In this document: in pieces, positions 54,101 through 62,821 of the stretch
Layout: the number at the start of each line of letters is the position of its first letter
How positions within the stretch are numbered: the stretch's first letter is position 1
Assembly: GCF_006442815.1 (NCBI RefSeq)
Contig: NZ_VFVL01000001.1
Location: 124,001-188,000, forward strand
Direction of reading: 5' to 3'
Source: Mesorhizobium sp. B2-4-3
GTDB taxonomy: Bacteria > Pseudomonadota > Alphaproteobacteria > Rhizobiales > Rhizobiaceae
DNA: 64,000 bases
Translations under genes and position numbers: made by a program
The notes under the pieces: generated by a model
Seen by the model: only the letters and a program-made list of their open reading frames with translations
Database searches by the model: none
What the model was told of the DNA's origin: nothing

Positions 54101-57100
54101 AGCGTGCCGCCATGAATGGCGGTGCCGCCGGTGTAGCTGTTGGTGCCGCCGAGCACGAGCGTGCCGAGGTCGGTCTTCGTCAGCTGGCTGGCGCCGGTGA
54201 GGTTCGAAGTAACGGTTGCCACATGGGCAGCGCCGACCAGCGTGCCGTCGCCGACGCGGATCGTCGCCTGCGGTCCGTCGAGCGCGATGCCGCCGCCCTG
54301 GATCGTGTAGCCGCCGGTCGCAAATTGCATGCCGGTGGAGTGAATGTCTCCCAGGCTGTCGTCGACGTCGACCGTACCGGCAGCGCCCGCGAAGATGGCG
54401 AAGACGCCATCCTGGTAGGGAGCGTTGAGCGTCCCGTCATTATTGGTCCAGTTGTCGTTCCCGGCGGAATTCTGCCAGACGCCGTCACCGCCGTTGATCG
54501 TTCCGTCGCCTTTCGGCCCGGCTGCGCCGTCCCAGAAGTTGAGCAGCACGCCGGAGGTGTTTACGAGATTGACCTGATGCGCGATCGAGGTCTGCACGCT
54601 GTAGTCGCTCGATGAGGTGTCGAGACCCTGATCGTTGAGCATCCCGTCATAGCTGATGACGCGATAGATGCCCGGGCCGAAATTGCCGCCGGAGGCTTCG
54701 GTGACGTTGATCGTGCCGTCGAGCGCCAGATTGCCGTGCACGACCGTGAGGTCATTGTAGGCGCCACCAACGACGCCAGCCTGGCCGAACGAGTAATCGA
54801 GGTTCGAGCCGTCGGCCAGTTCGAGGTTGCCGTTGATGGTGAGCATGCCGGGGGTAATGCCGACACTGCCAGGGGCCAGCGTAGCGCCTGGCCCCAAGCT
54901 TACGTCGCCGCCGATTATGCCATTGCCGCCCAGCGTGCCTGCGTTGACGGACGTCAGGCCTGTCGCGGCGCTCTGATCGCCGTCGATGTAGAGAGAGCCG
55001 GCAAATACCGACGTCGTGCCCGCATAGGTGTTGTCGGCTGTGAGCACCGTAGTGCCGGTGCCCACCTGTGTGACCTCCCCCGTGCCCGAGATCAGGCCGT
55101 CGAAGCTATAGGTGTCGGAGCGATCGAAGCCCAGATTGCCGTTGTCGACGACATCGCCCTGGATCGAGCCCGTGGTGCCTCCGGTACCAAGCTGCAGAAC
55201 CCCGCTCGCAATGGTCGTGCCACCGGTATAGGTGTTGTCGCCGCTGAGGGCGAGGAATCCAGGACCGCCCGCCGTGAGTGCGCCGGTCCCGCCTATGGTG
55301 CCGGCCCATTCCACGAAGTTGTCAACGGCGATCGTACCGCCACCGGCGTTGAGCGTTGCGTCTCGAGCGGACGTCAGGCCTGACCCGGTCACATGCAACG
55401 TGCCGCCATCGAAGGTGACCTTGCCGGCCGCATTGCCGAGATTGGCATCGGCCGTGATCTGGACGGTGCCGCCATTGATGACGGTGCCGCCCTGATAGCT
55501 GTTGGCGCCGCTGAGCACGAGCGTGCCGCCGCCCTCCTTGGTCAAGGCCCCGGAACCGCTCACCGTGTTGGTGAGCGCCAGGCTGGTCGCGCCGTCGGTG
55601 TCGAAGGTGCCGCCGCCGGCATTGAGCGTCACGGCGCGGGCAGACGTGATATCGGCCGTCGTGTGCAGCGTGCCGCCGTTCAGCGAAAGGCCGCCGGACG
55701 CGTCGCCGAGATTGTTGTCCGCCGCGATCTGAACCGTGCCGCCATTGATCGCCGTGCCGCCGTTGTAACTGTTGGTGCCGGACAGCACCAGCGTGCCGAG
55801 GTCCGTCTTCAGTAGCTGGCTGTTGCCGGTGAGGTTCGAGCTGATTGTCGCCACATAGGTCGCGCTCGCCGCCGTGCCGTCACCGACGCGGATGGTCGAT
55901 TGCGGCCCGACCAAAGCGACGTCGCCGCCCTGGATGAGATAGCCGCCGGCGGCGAACTGCATGCCCGCCGCCTGCACCTGCCCGTTGGTGTTGTCGACCG
56001 TGACCGTCCCGGCAGCACCCTGGAAGATGGCGAAGCTGGCATTGGCGAAGGGCGCGGCGAAAGTGCCGGTGGCGTCGGTCCAGTTCTGGTCGCCCGCGGC
56101 GCGCCAGGTGCCACTACCGCCATCCACCACACCATTGGAGTGGGAGCCGGCATTGCCGTCCCAAAAGCTGAGCTGCAGCCCCGCCGAATTGACGAGGTTG
56201 ACCTGGCTGGCGACCGAGGTCTGCACGAAATAGTCGGGCGAGGTGACGTTGAGCCCGTTGTTTGTCAGCGAGCCGCCGTAGTTGAAGATGCGATAGACGC
56301 CGGGGCCGAAATTGCCGCCCGGCGTCTGCGTGACATTGAGCGTGCCGTCGAGCGTGAGATTGCCGGCGACATCGACGAGGTCGTTGAGCGGACCGCCGAC
56401 TGTATCGGCCTGACCGAAATTGACGTTGAGGTTGGAGTTCCCCAACGCAAGATCGCCATTGATGGTCAGCGTGCCCGGGGCGTTGCCGGCGCCGCCGGGG
56501 CTCAGCATGCCGCCGTCCGCCACCGTGACGCTGCCGCCGATCGTGCCTGTGCCGCCCAGCGTCGCGCCGCTCGCGACATTGGTCTGTCCCGTCGCGCCCG
56601 ACTGGTTGCCGTTGACGAGCAGCGTGCCGGCGTTGACATTGGTCGTGCCGGTATAGCCGTTGTTGCCGGTCAGCGTCGTGATGCCGGTGCCGAGCTGGGT
56701 CACGCCGCCGCTGCCGGAGATCGCAGCCCCGAAACTGTAATTGCTGGTCAGGTTGAAGGCCAGAACGCCGTTGTTCGTCACGGTCGGTGTCGCCAGCGCA
56801 CCGGCGATGGCGCCGTTGCCGACTTGCAGCGTCCCCCCCGAAATCATCGTGCCGGCGCTGTAGCTGTGATTGCCGGTCAGTACCAGCGTACCGGAGCCCT
56901 GCTTGTCCAGGGTTTCGAAGCCCGTCACGTTGCTGCTGTCCAGGATGCGGCCCGCGATGGTATTCACCTGCAGCGTGTCGCCCGCGCCGGTCTCGCCGCC
57001 GGTGCCGGCATTGACCGTCCCAGCGACGGCCCCGCCGTCCTGGAGCGTCAGCGTGTCGTTGCCGGCACCAAGGTTGAGCGCCCCGGCGCCGGTGTTCAGC

Positions 57101-60100
57101 ATGCCGGCCAGATTGACGGTATCGCTGCCGCCGCCAAGGTCGCCTGTCGCGCGGAGAATACCGCCAGCGTTGATGTTGATGGTGCTGTTACCAATATCGC
57201 CGGTGATGGCTGTCTGGGCTGGCCCCGCAGCCTGGACCGTGCCGCCGACGGTCAAAGTGGAACTGCCGGTCATGGCGATGGTCGGCGTTTGCAGGCCGCC
57301 AGCCACCTGCAATGTGCCGGCGCTGATAGTGGTCGCGCCAATCGCATTGTTGGGCGATGTCAGCACGCTTGTGCCCGTACCGATCTGCGCCAAGGTGCCA
57401 GGCCCGCTCAGCGTGCCGCTGAAGGTGAAGGTGTCGCTGCGATTGAGGGACAGGGTGGACGTTGACGAATTGACGATGACATTGCCGACACCTGCATTGC
57501 CGGTCGTGCCGCCGTTGCCGACCATCAGATTGCCGTCGTTGATGACGGTGTTGCCCGAATAACTGTTGTTGCCGGTGAGAACCCAGGTGCCGCTGTCGTT
57601 CTTGGCGAGCGTCGTGGCGCCGGTGCCGTTGTCGCCGATGGCGCCACCCATCGTGTTGAGGCCGGTATTGGTGCCGCCCAGAGCAATCGTGCGTGTCGCG
57701 TTGGTGCCGGTCAGGCCGACCGTCCCGGTGTTCGCGAAGACGAGCGCGCCGGTTCCCGAGGACTGGATATAGGTCACGCCGGTATCGAGCGTGAATTGAC
57801 GGTCGGTCGTGTCGCCCGTGCCGACATAACGCAACGTCGAATCCTTGCCGATCACCAGGTTGCCGGCAGCGTTGGAGGACGCACCGATGCTGCTGGCCAT
57901 GCCGCCATCGGCCAGCTTGTCGACGATCAATATGCCGCCGCCGATGGTGGTCGCGCCGGTATAAGTGCTGGCCTGATTGGTCAGGCGCCAGGTGCCGGTG
58001 CCGGTCTTGGCGAGCGAGGTGAGGCCGGCGACGTTGTCGTCCAGCCGTGCAGCCAGGACATTGGTGCCGGTATTGGTGCCAGCCAAGGTCAACGTGCGTG
58101 TGGCATTGCCGGCGAGGGTTACCGGGCCGCCGTAGGTGAACTGTATGGCGCCGGTGCCGGAAGAATCGAGCGTGGCGCCGCCCGCGCCCAGCGTGAACTG
58201 CCGGTCCGTCGTGGTGGCCGCGCCAACATATTGCAGGGTAGCGCCGTTGCCGATCACTAGGTTCGCCGGGCTGGAAGACGATGCGCCGATCGAGCTATTG
58301 ACGCCTCCGTTCGTCAGGCAGGTGACCTGGAGCGTGCCGGCATTGATCACGGTGCTGCCGCTATAGCTGCTGTTGCAGCCGGAGAGCGCCTGGCTATTGG
58401 CGCCGTTCTTGATCAGCCCGCCGGTGCCGCTGATGGCGCCGGCATAAGTGTAGTTGCCGAGGCTGTTGATCGTCAGCGTCGCATTGCCCAGGCTGACGTT
58501 CCCGCCGATGGTGCCGCCGCCGTTAAGGCCGCTCACCACCGTGTCGTAACCGTCGAGGTCAAGCAGTACGCCGGCCGTGTTGTTCAGGGTCATGACGCCC
58601 TGCGGGCCAAAGGCATTGGTCGTCGCCGCGCGCAAGGTACCGCCCGACACCGTGGTATTTCCCGTCGAGGTGTTGGTGCCGGACAGGATCAGCGTGCCGG
58701 GGCCGGCCTTGGCGAGGCTGCCTGCCCCGATGACATTGCCGGTGAAGGTCATCGTAGTGGTGGCGTTGGATATGCCAATGGTACCGGTTCCGCCCGCCAA
58801 CTGGAAACCACGGTCGGTGGTGACGGTGCCACCGGTGTAGGTGAGCGTGCCGTTGGTGAAAATCAGATTGGTGGGCGCGCTCCCCGAGGCGCCGATGCCG
58901 CTGGTCTGCCCGCCATTGCGGATGCAGTCGGTGCTGATGGCGCCCTGCAGGTTGGTGGACCCGGTGTAGCTGTTGTTGCAGCCGGAGAAGGTCTGGGTGC
59001 CGCCGCCGGTGCGCAGGACGCCGCCGGTGCCGCTGATCGTGCCCGCATAGCTGCCGTTGCCGCCGTTGATCTGCAAGATCGCCGAGCCCAGCGTCACATT
59101 CCCGCCATTGGCGCCGCCGCCGTTCAGTGGGCCGATGACATTGTTGAAATTGTTCAGGTCGAGCAGCACGCCCGCCGTATTGGCGAGCGTCATCGGTCCG
59201 CTGTTGCCCAGCACGTTTGCCGCGCCGGCACGCAGGATGCCGCTGTTGACAGTATTGCCGCCGGTATAGGTATTGGCCGCGGTCAGGATCAGCGTGCCTG
59301 CGCCGTTCTTCGTGAGGCCGCCGCCGCCCACCACCTGGCCGCCGACCGTCAACGTCGTGCCGGCCGTGCTGACATCGACGATGCCGCCGCCGGTCCCCAG
59401 CGTGAAGCCGCGATTGGTGGTGGTGGTGACGCCGGTATAGCGCAACCCGCCGCCGCCGCTCAGCGTCAGGTTGGCCGGAGCGCTGCTGCTCTGGCCGATC
59501 GGGCTGACTTGCCCGCCGTTGGGTAACGTGCTCACAGCCAACAGGCCGCCGGTGACGGCAACGGCGCCGGTAAAGTCGTTATTGGAGTTGGCGAGCGTCA
59601 GCGTGCCTGCGCCACTCTTGGTGAAGTCGGCGCCATCGGCGCTGGTGACGAGACCTGAAAAGACGAGATTGGCGTTCGCATTGGTGACCTCGATCCCGGC
59701 GCCCAGGATGGCGCCCGACTTGCCGAAGGTGAAACCGCGGTCGCTGGTATCACCCGTGCCGGTATAGCGCAGCGTGCTGCCTTCCAGCACCAAGTTGGAC
59801 GAATCCGCCGAGGAGGCGCCGATGCTGCTCGCCGTGCCGCCATTGCCGATACTTGCCACCGCCAACGTGCCCTGCACGACGCGGGTGGCGCCCGTATAGC
59901 TGTTGGCGGTGTTGGTGAGCGTGACGAGTCCCGTGCCCGCCTTGGTGAACCCCATGCCCGGACCGTTGTCGACGATCTGCGAAGCGATGGTGAAATTGCC
60001 GGTGCTGTTCTGCTGGATTCCCAGCACGCCGCCATTGGCGCCGGTCATCTTGCCGCCGGTGATGAGCTGGTTGTTGCCCAGCACTGTCGGCGCCACGATG

Positions 60101-62670
60101 ATCGTGCCGTCCACGCCCAGCGTCTCACCGGGGCTGACGGTCACGGTGGTGGAGACCGCCTGGGTGTAGCGCAGCCCGCCCAGCTGCTTGGTGCCGGTCA
60201 CCGTGCCGAAGAAGCCATTCACATCGGTGATGAACTCGTTGTCCAGCCAGTTGGCGGCATTGTCCTTGTCGGTGTAATCGGCGTCGGTGAAGGCGAGGAT
60301 GTTGCCGCCCACCACCTTCGCATAGTCGGTGCCATTGACTGTGGCCCAGCCGCCGAGGGCCGTGTTGGTGGTGGTGATGTTACCGCTGGTCGGCAAGTTG
60401 AAGTTCATCAGCCCGCCGGTGCGGGTGATGGCGCCGAGATTGACGGTCAGGCTGCCACCGGTGCCGGATACCGCACTGATCGTGTTGTTGCCGGCGCTGA
60501 TCGTCAAGCCGTCGAAGGTCTGCGTGTCGGTTTCGTTCGCGGCGCCGGTCACCTTTAGCGTGCCGCCGGTCATGACCAGGGCGGAACCGCTGCCGACGAT
60601 ATTGCTCGTCGGGCCGCCGGCCGCGCTGAAGTCGAGAGCCAGCGTGCCTCCGCCGATGGTCGTATCGCCGGTATAGGTGCTCGCACCGGTCAGCGTCTGG
60701 ACGCTGTTGCCCGTTTTGCTGAGCCCGCCGCTGCCGGAGATGCTGCCGCCGAAGCTCGCGGTGGTGCCCGTCGGCCCGTCGATCGTCAGCTTCGCGGCGC
60801 CGAGGGCCAGCGTGCCGCCGGTGCCGGTAAGGGCGGTCAGCGTCTGGTCGAAGCCGTTGAGGCCCAGCGTGCCGCCGTTGACCTGGAAGGTCTTCGAGCC
60901 GGCGAAGGCCGTGGCCGATCCCGCGCGCAGCGTGCCGCTGTCGACGATGGTCTGACCGGTATAGGTGTTCGCGCCCGAAACGACCCAGCTTCCGGCTCCT
61001 GCGCCGCGCAGGTTGCCAGCGCCCGAGATCACCCCCGAAACCAAATTGTCCGCGCCCGTGAAACTTCCGCCCAGCGTGCCGGTGCCACTAAGGCCCATGC
61101 TCCCGCTTAACGCCAGCGCGCCCGTCCCGTCATTGCTGAGCGTGCCGCTGAGGCTCCAGCCGCGGTCGGTGCTGGTGCCCGCCCCGACATAGCTCAGGGT
61201 TCCGCTGACACCTGTCGAACTTCCCGCTCCTACCGAACTGGCGATGCCAGCATTCGCCAGAGTGCCCGCTTCCACCTTTCCCGCGCCGCCGATGCTGCCG
61301 ACTGAAAACGTGTTGGCATCGCCAAGCCTCAGGACCTGTCCGGCATTCGCGTTGAAAACGACGTTATTTCCGCTGATGACGCCAAGCAGCTCAAGGTCGG
61401 CCGTTGCCGCCGTGAAAGAAGGCGCCTGAGCGAGAGAAGTCTTGTTCACCGAAATGGCGCCCGTCAGCGTTAGTGTCCCGGTGCCGCTGTTGCTCAGGCC
61501 CGTACCGCGATAGCCGTTGGAGGTCAGGGCCCAATTGCGGTTCGACACATCGCCATCACCGATATAGATGGCGATGCGAGTCCCAGCGGTTCCGCTTGGA
61601 TTCGATATGCCGATGGTGCCGGCTGCGGCCGTGGTTGGCGCTCCTAGGGAACTGGCCTGACCCAGATTGCCGATCGAGGTGAAGGTGGAGCTGCCAGCGC
61701 CAACGAAGGTGGTTGCACCGGTGTAGTTGTTGGTATCGTCGGTCAGGTTAACCCCTGGGTTGACGGAAAGGCCGCCCGTGCCGGCGAAATGGGCGCCGCC
61801 GATACCCGCCCCCAAGAGGGTGACTGCCGTGCCGCTCAGCGTGACGGTGCGTCCAGCCAGGCTGCCGCCGGTCGTGCCGATGTTCAGCGCCCCACCAGAG
61901 ATGATGATGTTGTTACCGACATCGCCTAGAGCCGCGGCGCCGCTCGCGGTTAACGTGCCGTTGACGTTGATATCGCCCACGAAGCTGTTGATGCCGGTCA
62001 GCGAGAGCGCGCCGCCGGTGACCACGGGGCTGCTGCCGAAGCTGTTGTTGCCAATGAGGGACAAGGTGCCGGCATTCACGGTGAGGCCGCCGGCGAAGCT
62101 GTTGTTGCCCGTCAGCGTCAGCGTTCCGGCGCCGGCCTTGATCACTGCGCCCGCGCCGTTGATCGTCGAGTTGATCGTCGCCGAACCGGTTGTGACCGAA
62201 AGCGTGGGGTCGACGCCGTCGAGAGTGAGCGTGCTGCCTGTTACGGTGTAGCCGCTGACCTCGAAGGTCATGTTGTGGACGGTGATCGGCGCGCCGAGCG
62301 TAATGGTGCCCGCCGTGCCGCCAAGGAAGGCGTCGTCGAGCGCGCCGTTGTTCCAGGCACCATAGGGGCCGCTTACACCGTCATTGCTGGCGCTCCAGAC
62401 CGGATCGCTGAGATTCCAGATGCCAGTGCCACCGCGGTTCAGCGATGTGTTGTTGACGTCCCAGTAGAGGTTGGCTGCCGGAGCGGCTGTCGTGGCAAGC
62501 CCTGTGAGCAGCGCCAGCAGTGGAAGCTCGCTCAACATTCCGCGGGTGGTGCGTGCGAAGCGGCCGACCGCCTGGGGGGCGTAGCTGGCCGCTTGTCCCT
62601 TCCATTTCGTCATGCGTCCGCCGCGAATCGCTCGCGGGCGACAAGATTGTGCAGTTGGATCCTGCCGCAT
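51175..62670 (-). CDS. AT2: giant autotransporter adhesin, paralogue of AT1
   Basis: Protein of 3831 residues from ATG 62670, which has GAGGG three bases before AAC-ATG; a GTG four codons earlier is the upper limit. The MTKWKG signal segment begins at residue 20 and ends near TTAAPA-ANLYWD. PATR-type beta-helix repeats follow, and the C-terminal barrel ends FSVKW. The barrel and roughly the last 1200 residues are almost identical to AT1 without any insertion or deletion. Further N-terminal, the two proteins alternate between near-identical and about 70 percent similar blocks. Upstream and co-directional is a TolB/TPR-type regulator gene. Confidence 0.93.
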   Translation of the reverse strand: MRQDPTAQSCRPRAIRGGRMTKWKGQAASYAPQAVGRFARTTRGMLSELPLLALLTGLATTAAPAANLYWDVNNTSLNRGGTGIWNLSDPVWSASNDGVSGPYGAWNNGALDDAFLGGTAGTITLGAPITVHNMTFEVSGYTVTGSTLTLDGVDPTLSVTTGSATINSTINGAGAVIKAGAGTLTLTGNNSFAGGLTVNAGTLSLIGNNSFGSSPVVTGGALSLTGINSFVGDINVNGTLTASGAAALGDVGNNIIISGGALNIGTTGGSLAGRTVTLSGTAVTLLGAGIGGAHFAGTGGLSVNPGVNLTDDTNNYTGATTFVGAGSSTFTSIGNLGQASSLGAPTTAAAGTIGISNPSGTAGTRIAIYIGDGDVSNRNWALTSNGYRGTGLSNSGTGTLTLTGAISVNKTSLAQAPSFTAATADLELLGVISGNNVVFNANAGQVLRLGDANTFSVGSIGGAGKVEAGTLANAGIASSVGAGSSTGVSGTLSYVGAGTSTDRGWSLSGTLSNDGTGALALSGSMGLSGTGTLGGSFTGADNLVSGVISGAGNLRGAGAGSWVVSGANTYTGQTIVDSGTLRAGSATAFAGSKTFQVNGGTLGLNGFDQTLTALTGTGGTLALGAAKLTIDGPTGTTASFGGSISGSGGLSKTGNSVQTLTGASTYTGDTTIGGGTLALDFSAAGGPTSNIVGSGSALVMTGGTLKVTGAANETDTQTFDGLTISAGNNTISAVSGTGGSLTVNLGAITRTGGLMNFNLPTSGNITTTNTALGGWATVNGTDYAKVVGGNILAFTDADYTDKDNAANWLDNEFITDVNGFFGTVTGTKQLGGLRYTQAVSTTVTVSPGETLGVDGTIIVAPTVLGNNQLITGGKMTGANGGVLGIQQNSTGNFTIASQIVDNGPGMGFTKAGTGLVTLTNTANSYTGATRVVQGTLAVASIGNGGTASSIGASSADSSNLVLEGSTLRYTGTGDTSDRGFTFGKSGAILGAGIEVTNANANLVFSGLVTSADGADFTKSGAGTLTLANSNNDFTGAVAVTGGLLAVSTLPNGGQVSPIGQSSSAPANLTLSGGGGLRYTGVTTTTNRGFTLGTGGGIVDVSTAGTTLTVGGQVVGGGGLTKNGAGTLILTAANTYTGGNTVNSGILRAGAANVLGNSGPMTLANTAGVLLDLNNFNNVIGPLNGGGANGGNVTLGSAILQINGGNGSYAGTISGTGGVLRTGGGTQTFSGCNNSYTGSTNLQGAISTDCIRNGGQTSGIGASGSAPTNLIFTNGTLTYTGGTVTTDRGFQLAGGTGTIGISNATTTMTFTGNVIGAGSLAKAGPGTLILSGTNTSTGNTTVSGGTLRAATTNAFGPQGVMTLNNTAGVLLDLDGYDTVVSGLNGGGTIGGNVSLGNATLTINSLGNYTYAGAISGTGGLIKNGANSQALSGCNSSYSGSTVINAGTLQVTCLTNGGVNSSIGASSSSPANLVIGNGATLQYVGAATTTDRQFTLGAGGATLDSSGTGAIQFTYGGPVTLAGNATRTLTLAGTNTGTNVLAARLDDNVAGLTSLAKTGTGTWRLTNQASTYTGATTIGGGILIVDKLADGGMASSIGASSNAAGNLVIGKDSTLRYVGTGDTTDRQFTLDTGVTYIQSSGTGALVFANTGTVGLTGTNATRTIALGGTNTGLNTMGGAIGDNGTGATTLAKNDSGTWVLTGNNSYSGNTVINDGNLMVGNGGTTGNAGVGNVIVNSSTSTLSLNRSDTFTFSGTLSGPGTLAQIGTGTSVLTSPNNAIGATTISAGTLQVAGGLQTPTIAMTGSSTLTVGGTVQAAGPAQTAITGDIGNSTININAGGILRATGDLGGGSDTVNLAGMLNTGAGALNLGAGNDTLTLQDGGAVAGTVNAGTGGETGAGDTLQVNTIAGRILDSSNVTGFETLDKQGSGTLVLTGNHSYSAGTMISGGTLQVGNGAIAGALATPTVTNNGVLAFNLTSNYSFGAAISGSGGVTQLGTGITTLTGNNGYTGTTNVNAGTLLVNGNQSGATGQTNVASGATLGGTGTIGGSVTVADGGMLSPGGAGNAPGTLTINGDLALGNSNLNVNFGQADTVGGPLNDLVDVAGNLTLDGTLNVTQTPGGNFGPGVYRIFNYGGSLTNNGLNVTSPDYFVQTSVASQVNLVNSAGLQLSFWDGNAGSHSNGVVDGGSGTWRAAGDQNWTDATGTFAAPFANASFAIFQGAAGTVTVDNTNGQVQAAGMQFAAGGYLIQGGDVALVGPQSTIRVGDGTAASATYVATISSNLTGNSQLLKTDLGTLVLSGTNSYNGGTAINGGTVQIAADNNLGDASGGLSLNGGTLHTTADITSARAVTLNAGGGTFDTDGATSLALTNTVSGSGALTKEGGGTLVLSGANSYQGGTVINGGTVQITADANLGNAAGKVTFDGGTLHVTGSGLTSARDATLNAGGGTIAVDNFVEWAGTIGGTGALTAGGPGFLALSGDNTYTGGTTIASGVLQLGTGGTTGSIQGDVVDNGNLGFDRSDTYSFDGLISGTGEVTQVGTGTTVLTADNTYAGTTSVFAGSLYIDGDQSAATGLTSVNAGTLGGNGIIGGDVSLGPGATLAPGSVGITPGMLTINGNLELADGSNLDYSFGQAGVVGGAYNDLTVVHGNLALDGTINVTEASGGNFGPGIYRVISYDGMLNDQGLDTSSSDYSVQTSIAHQVNLVNTSGVLLNFWDGAAGPKGDGTINGGDGVWQNSAGNDNWTNNDGTLNAPYQDGVFAIFAGAAGTVDVDDSLGDIHSTGMQFATGGYTIQGGGIALDGPQATIRVGDGTLVGAAHVATVTSNLTGASQLTKTDLGTLVLGGTNSYTGGTAIHGGTLQVSADANLGDATGGVSLDDGTTLETTAAFTLSRDIGLTSGTGTLQTDADLTLSGQATGAGGLNKTGAGALTLTGANSYAGSTTVTAGGLYVDGDSSAVAGLVAVGSGATIGGKGVIGGDVTVADGATLSPGSADGTPGTLAIAGNLNLSGGSVLNYSFGEAGVAGGALNDLTTVGGNLVLDGTLNVSASAGGTFGPGVYRVFSYDGTLTNNGLVVGTIPSSGYSIQTSIDHQVNLVNTEGLTFNYWDGNAGPKNNGAVNGGDGVWQSAAGNDNWANETGTANAGFADASFAIFAGQAGTVTVDNGLGQVAASGMQFMTDGYVVKGDGIELVGPSSSIVVGDGTAAGAGMTATIASALSGDAQLVKSDRGTLVLTGTNSYTGGTAVNGGTLQVSQDANLGDAAGALSFDGGTLSTTDSFATSRAVNVMSSGTISTAADTTLTLNGALTGSGAFNKAGDGKLVLAAGGSTFSGPTSVQQGTLAAGAADMLGSGSAFAVASGATLDLGGFNQAVASLNNSGSVRLNGAPGTTLTINGDYTGAGGTIFLNAALDGDASTADKLVVHGSTSGTGILAVTNVGGAGVQTVEGIKVVDVDGISGGSFTLAGDYVFQGDQAVVSGAYAYRLYQNGVSTPADGDWYLRSALINNPLYSPAVPIYEAYPGVLQSLNELGTLQQRVGNRSWTGASQGADEIGSVPAQSAIWARIEGAHTRQSPQSATTVSDYDVTTWKLQSGIDGLLYEDATGILLGGLTFHYGTASSGISSIYGVGSVQATGYGFGGTLTWYGDNGFYTDAQGEVTWYDSNLKSATLGTDLAKGNNGFGYALSIEAGQKIALQGKWTLTPQAQLSYSAVRFNSFTDPFDAAVSLSGSDVLTGRAGLSLDYEDAWTGAQGKVSRSHLYGIANLYYDFLDGNDVDVSGTAFHEHDQPLWGGLGVGGSLSWADERYMVFGEAFAKSSLKNFGDSRTIGAKLGFSVKW

Positions 62671-62821
62671 GTTCCCTCGCACCCTACTTAGGCGCGATGG
62701 TCACCGGAAAAAGTCATGGAAACCGGTACTTACGCCGCCAAGCTATCTATGGGGAAGCGCAGCCGCAATGGAACGTAATTTACGGTATCGAACATCGTCA
62801 AAAGCGCCTCGCAAAGAGGCG

